This document shows positions 6,213 through 6,965 of a stretch of 6,965 bases of DNA, piece by piece. Within the stretch, counting starts at the first letter, position 1; every line of letters starts with the position of its first letter. Location: the NCBI GenBank assembly GCA_903830015.1, contig CAIKSH010000358.1, positions 1 to 6,965 of the forward strand, given 5' to 3'. A program made the translations under genes and the position numbers. The stretch is from an uncultured Solirubrobacterales bacterium (GTDB lineage: Bacteria; Actinomycetota; Thermoleophilia; Solirubrobacterales; Solirubrobacteraceae). Under the pieces are notes generated by a model. It did no database searches and was not told the origin of the DNA. It worked only from the letters and a program-made list of their open reading frames with translations.

Positions 6213-6965
6213 TGGCCCTGCTCGAGCGGACAGCCACCGCCCAGGAGTTCCCGATCTTCTCGCGGGAGGGTCTCGTCTACCTGGACAGCGCCGCCACCTC
6301 GCAGAAGCCCCGCCAGGTGATCGAGGCGGTCGACGCCTTCTACGCCGAGCACAACGCCAACGTTCACCGCGCCGTCTACCCGCTGGCCATCGAGGCCGAC
6401 GAGCTCTACGACGGAGCGCGCGCCAAGGTCGCCGCCTTCTGTGGTGCCGCCCCCGAGGAGACGATCTTCACCTCCAACGCCACGTCGGCGATCAACCTGG
6501 TCAGCCACGCCTGGGGCCAGGCCAACGTGGGGGAGGGCGACGAGATCGTCCTCACCGTCGCCGAGCACCACGCCAACATCGTTCCCTGGCAGCTGCTCTG
6601 CGAGCGCACCGGCGCCCAGCTGCGCTGGCTTGACGTCGACGCCGAGGGCCGGATCTCGCTCGACCAGCTCGACGGCTTCCTGGCCTCCGGCCGGGTCAGG
6701 CTGGTCACCGTCACCCACCTCTCCAACGTGCTCGGGACTATCAACCCGGTCGCCGGGATCATCGAACGCGCCCGGGCGGCGGGCGCTACGACCCTGATCG
6801 ACGGCTCCCAGGCGGTGCCGCAGATCGCCGTCGACTTCGCCGCCCTGGGCGCCGACTTCTACGCCTGGACAGGCCACAAGGCCTACGGGCCGACCGGGGT
6901 GGGCGTCCTGCACGGCCGCCTCGAGCTGCTCGAGCAGATGCCTCCGTTCATGGGCGGCGGCGGGA
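6212..6965 (+). CDS. sufS: SufS, group II cysteine desulfurase, 3'-truncated by window edge
   Basis: PLP-dependent enzyme that removes sulfur from L-cysteine as a protein persulfide and supplies it for Fe-S assembly. The 251 visible codons, of about 400-420 in the family, run open to the window end. Visible landmarks are YLDSAATSQKP (23-33), NVHRAVYPLA (50-59), TSNATSAINLV (88-98), the PLP-stacking His in AEHHANIVPWQ (117-127), THLSNVLGT (168-176), IDGSQAVPQ (196-204, with D197 and Q200 as PLP contacts) and the Schiff-base lysine K223 in TGHKAYGPTGVG. The catalytic Cys loop, which would separate SufS from kynureninase-like or CsdA paralogues, lies past the end. ATG 6212 shares its A with the sufC stop. 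The nearest GAGGAGG lies about 22 nt upstream, too far to serve well, so translational coupling is likely. The protein is recognisable from the frame although no stop is present. Confidence 0.95.
   Translation, partial: MALLERTATAQEFPIFSREGLVYLDSAATSQKPRQVIEAVDAFYAEHNANVHRAVYPLAIEADELYDGARAKVAAFCGAAPEETIFTSNATSAINLVSHAWGQANVGEGDEIVLTVAEHHANIVPWQLLCERTGAQLRWLDVDAEGRISLDQLDGFLASGRVRLVTVTHLSNVLGTINPVAGIIERARAAGATTLIDGSQAVPQIAVDFAALGADFYAWTGHKAYGPTGVGVLHGRLELLEQMPPFMGGGG

Noticed and set aside
6161..6913. Minus-strand 250-residue frame at the right end
   Set aside because: It is opposite sufS, whose plus-strand frame carries all expected PLP-enzyme motifs. The plus-strand gene is easily missed only because it runs off the window without a stop.
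1..6965. Search by eye for CRISPR arrays, insertion-sequence ends, tRNA genes and riboswitches
   Set aside because: No regularly spaced repeats, terminal inverted repeats, transposase frames or tRNA-like folds were seen. Intergenic space is under 60 bp everywhere, leaving little room for such elements.

Overview
This is a high-GC, GC3-biased, densely packed bacterial stretch. It is most likely from an actinobacterium in the broad sense, and Thermoleophilia/Solirubrobacterales-like is my best guess. The guess rests on GC-rich codon use, the ~360-residue actinobacterial-type transaldolase, promoters whose TANNNT -10 box lies 6-8 nt from the start codon (leaderless transcripts), and an Rrf2 regulator heading a suf operon. 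No ribosomal marker is present, so the taxon is inference.

Region 1 (1-3966, + strand) is a central-carbon operon. It holds the 3' four-fifths of glucose-6-phosphate dehydrogenase (zwf), then transaldolase (tal), then glucose-6-phosphate isomerase (pgi). The genes are joined by a 4-nt overlap (ATGA) and a 1-nt overlap (TGATG), so they are probably translationally coupled. Together they link the oxidative and non-oxidative pentose phosphate branches with fructose-6-P/glucose-6-P interconversion, which allows pentose-phosphate cycling for NADPH. Zwf carries an unusual 45-residue Lys/Ala/Arg-rich C-terminal tail.

Region 2 (3967-4848) starts with a short GC hairpin between convergent genes. A 59-aa single-membrane-segment protein of unknown function follows on the minus strand, and a class I SAM methyltransferase with METTL7/TMT1-like C-terminal features lies on the plus strand. 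These two genes are divergent across a 54-bp gap that holds a back-to-back pair of putative leaderless promoters.

Region 3 (4849-6965, + strand) begins with a Rho-independent-type terminator, then a 7-bp-arm palindrome overlapping a -10 box. An Rrf2-family (IscR-like) regulator follows, then sufC (Fe-S assembly ATPase) and the 5' two-thirds of sufS (cysteine desulfurase), which runs off the window end. This is an Fe-S cluster biogenesis operon, probably autoregulated by the Rrf2 protein. sufB and sufD are not between sufC and sufS and must lie outside the window if present.

I see no CRISPR array, mobile element, tRNA, rRNA or clearly novel multi-gene system. The most interesting points are the non-canonical cysteine loop of the Rrf2 sensor, its promoter-embedded palindrome, and the histone-like basic tail on Zwf.
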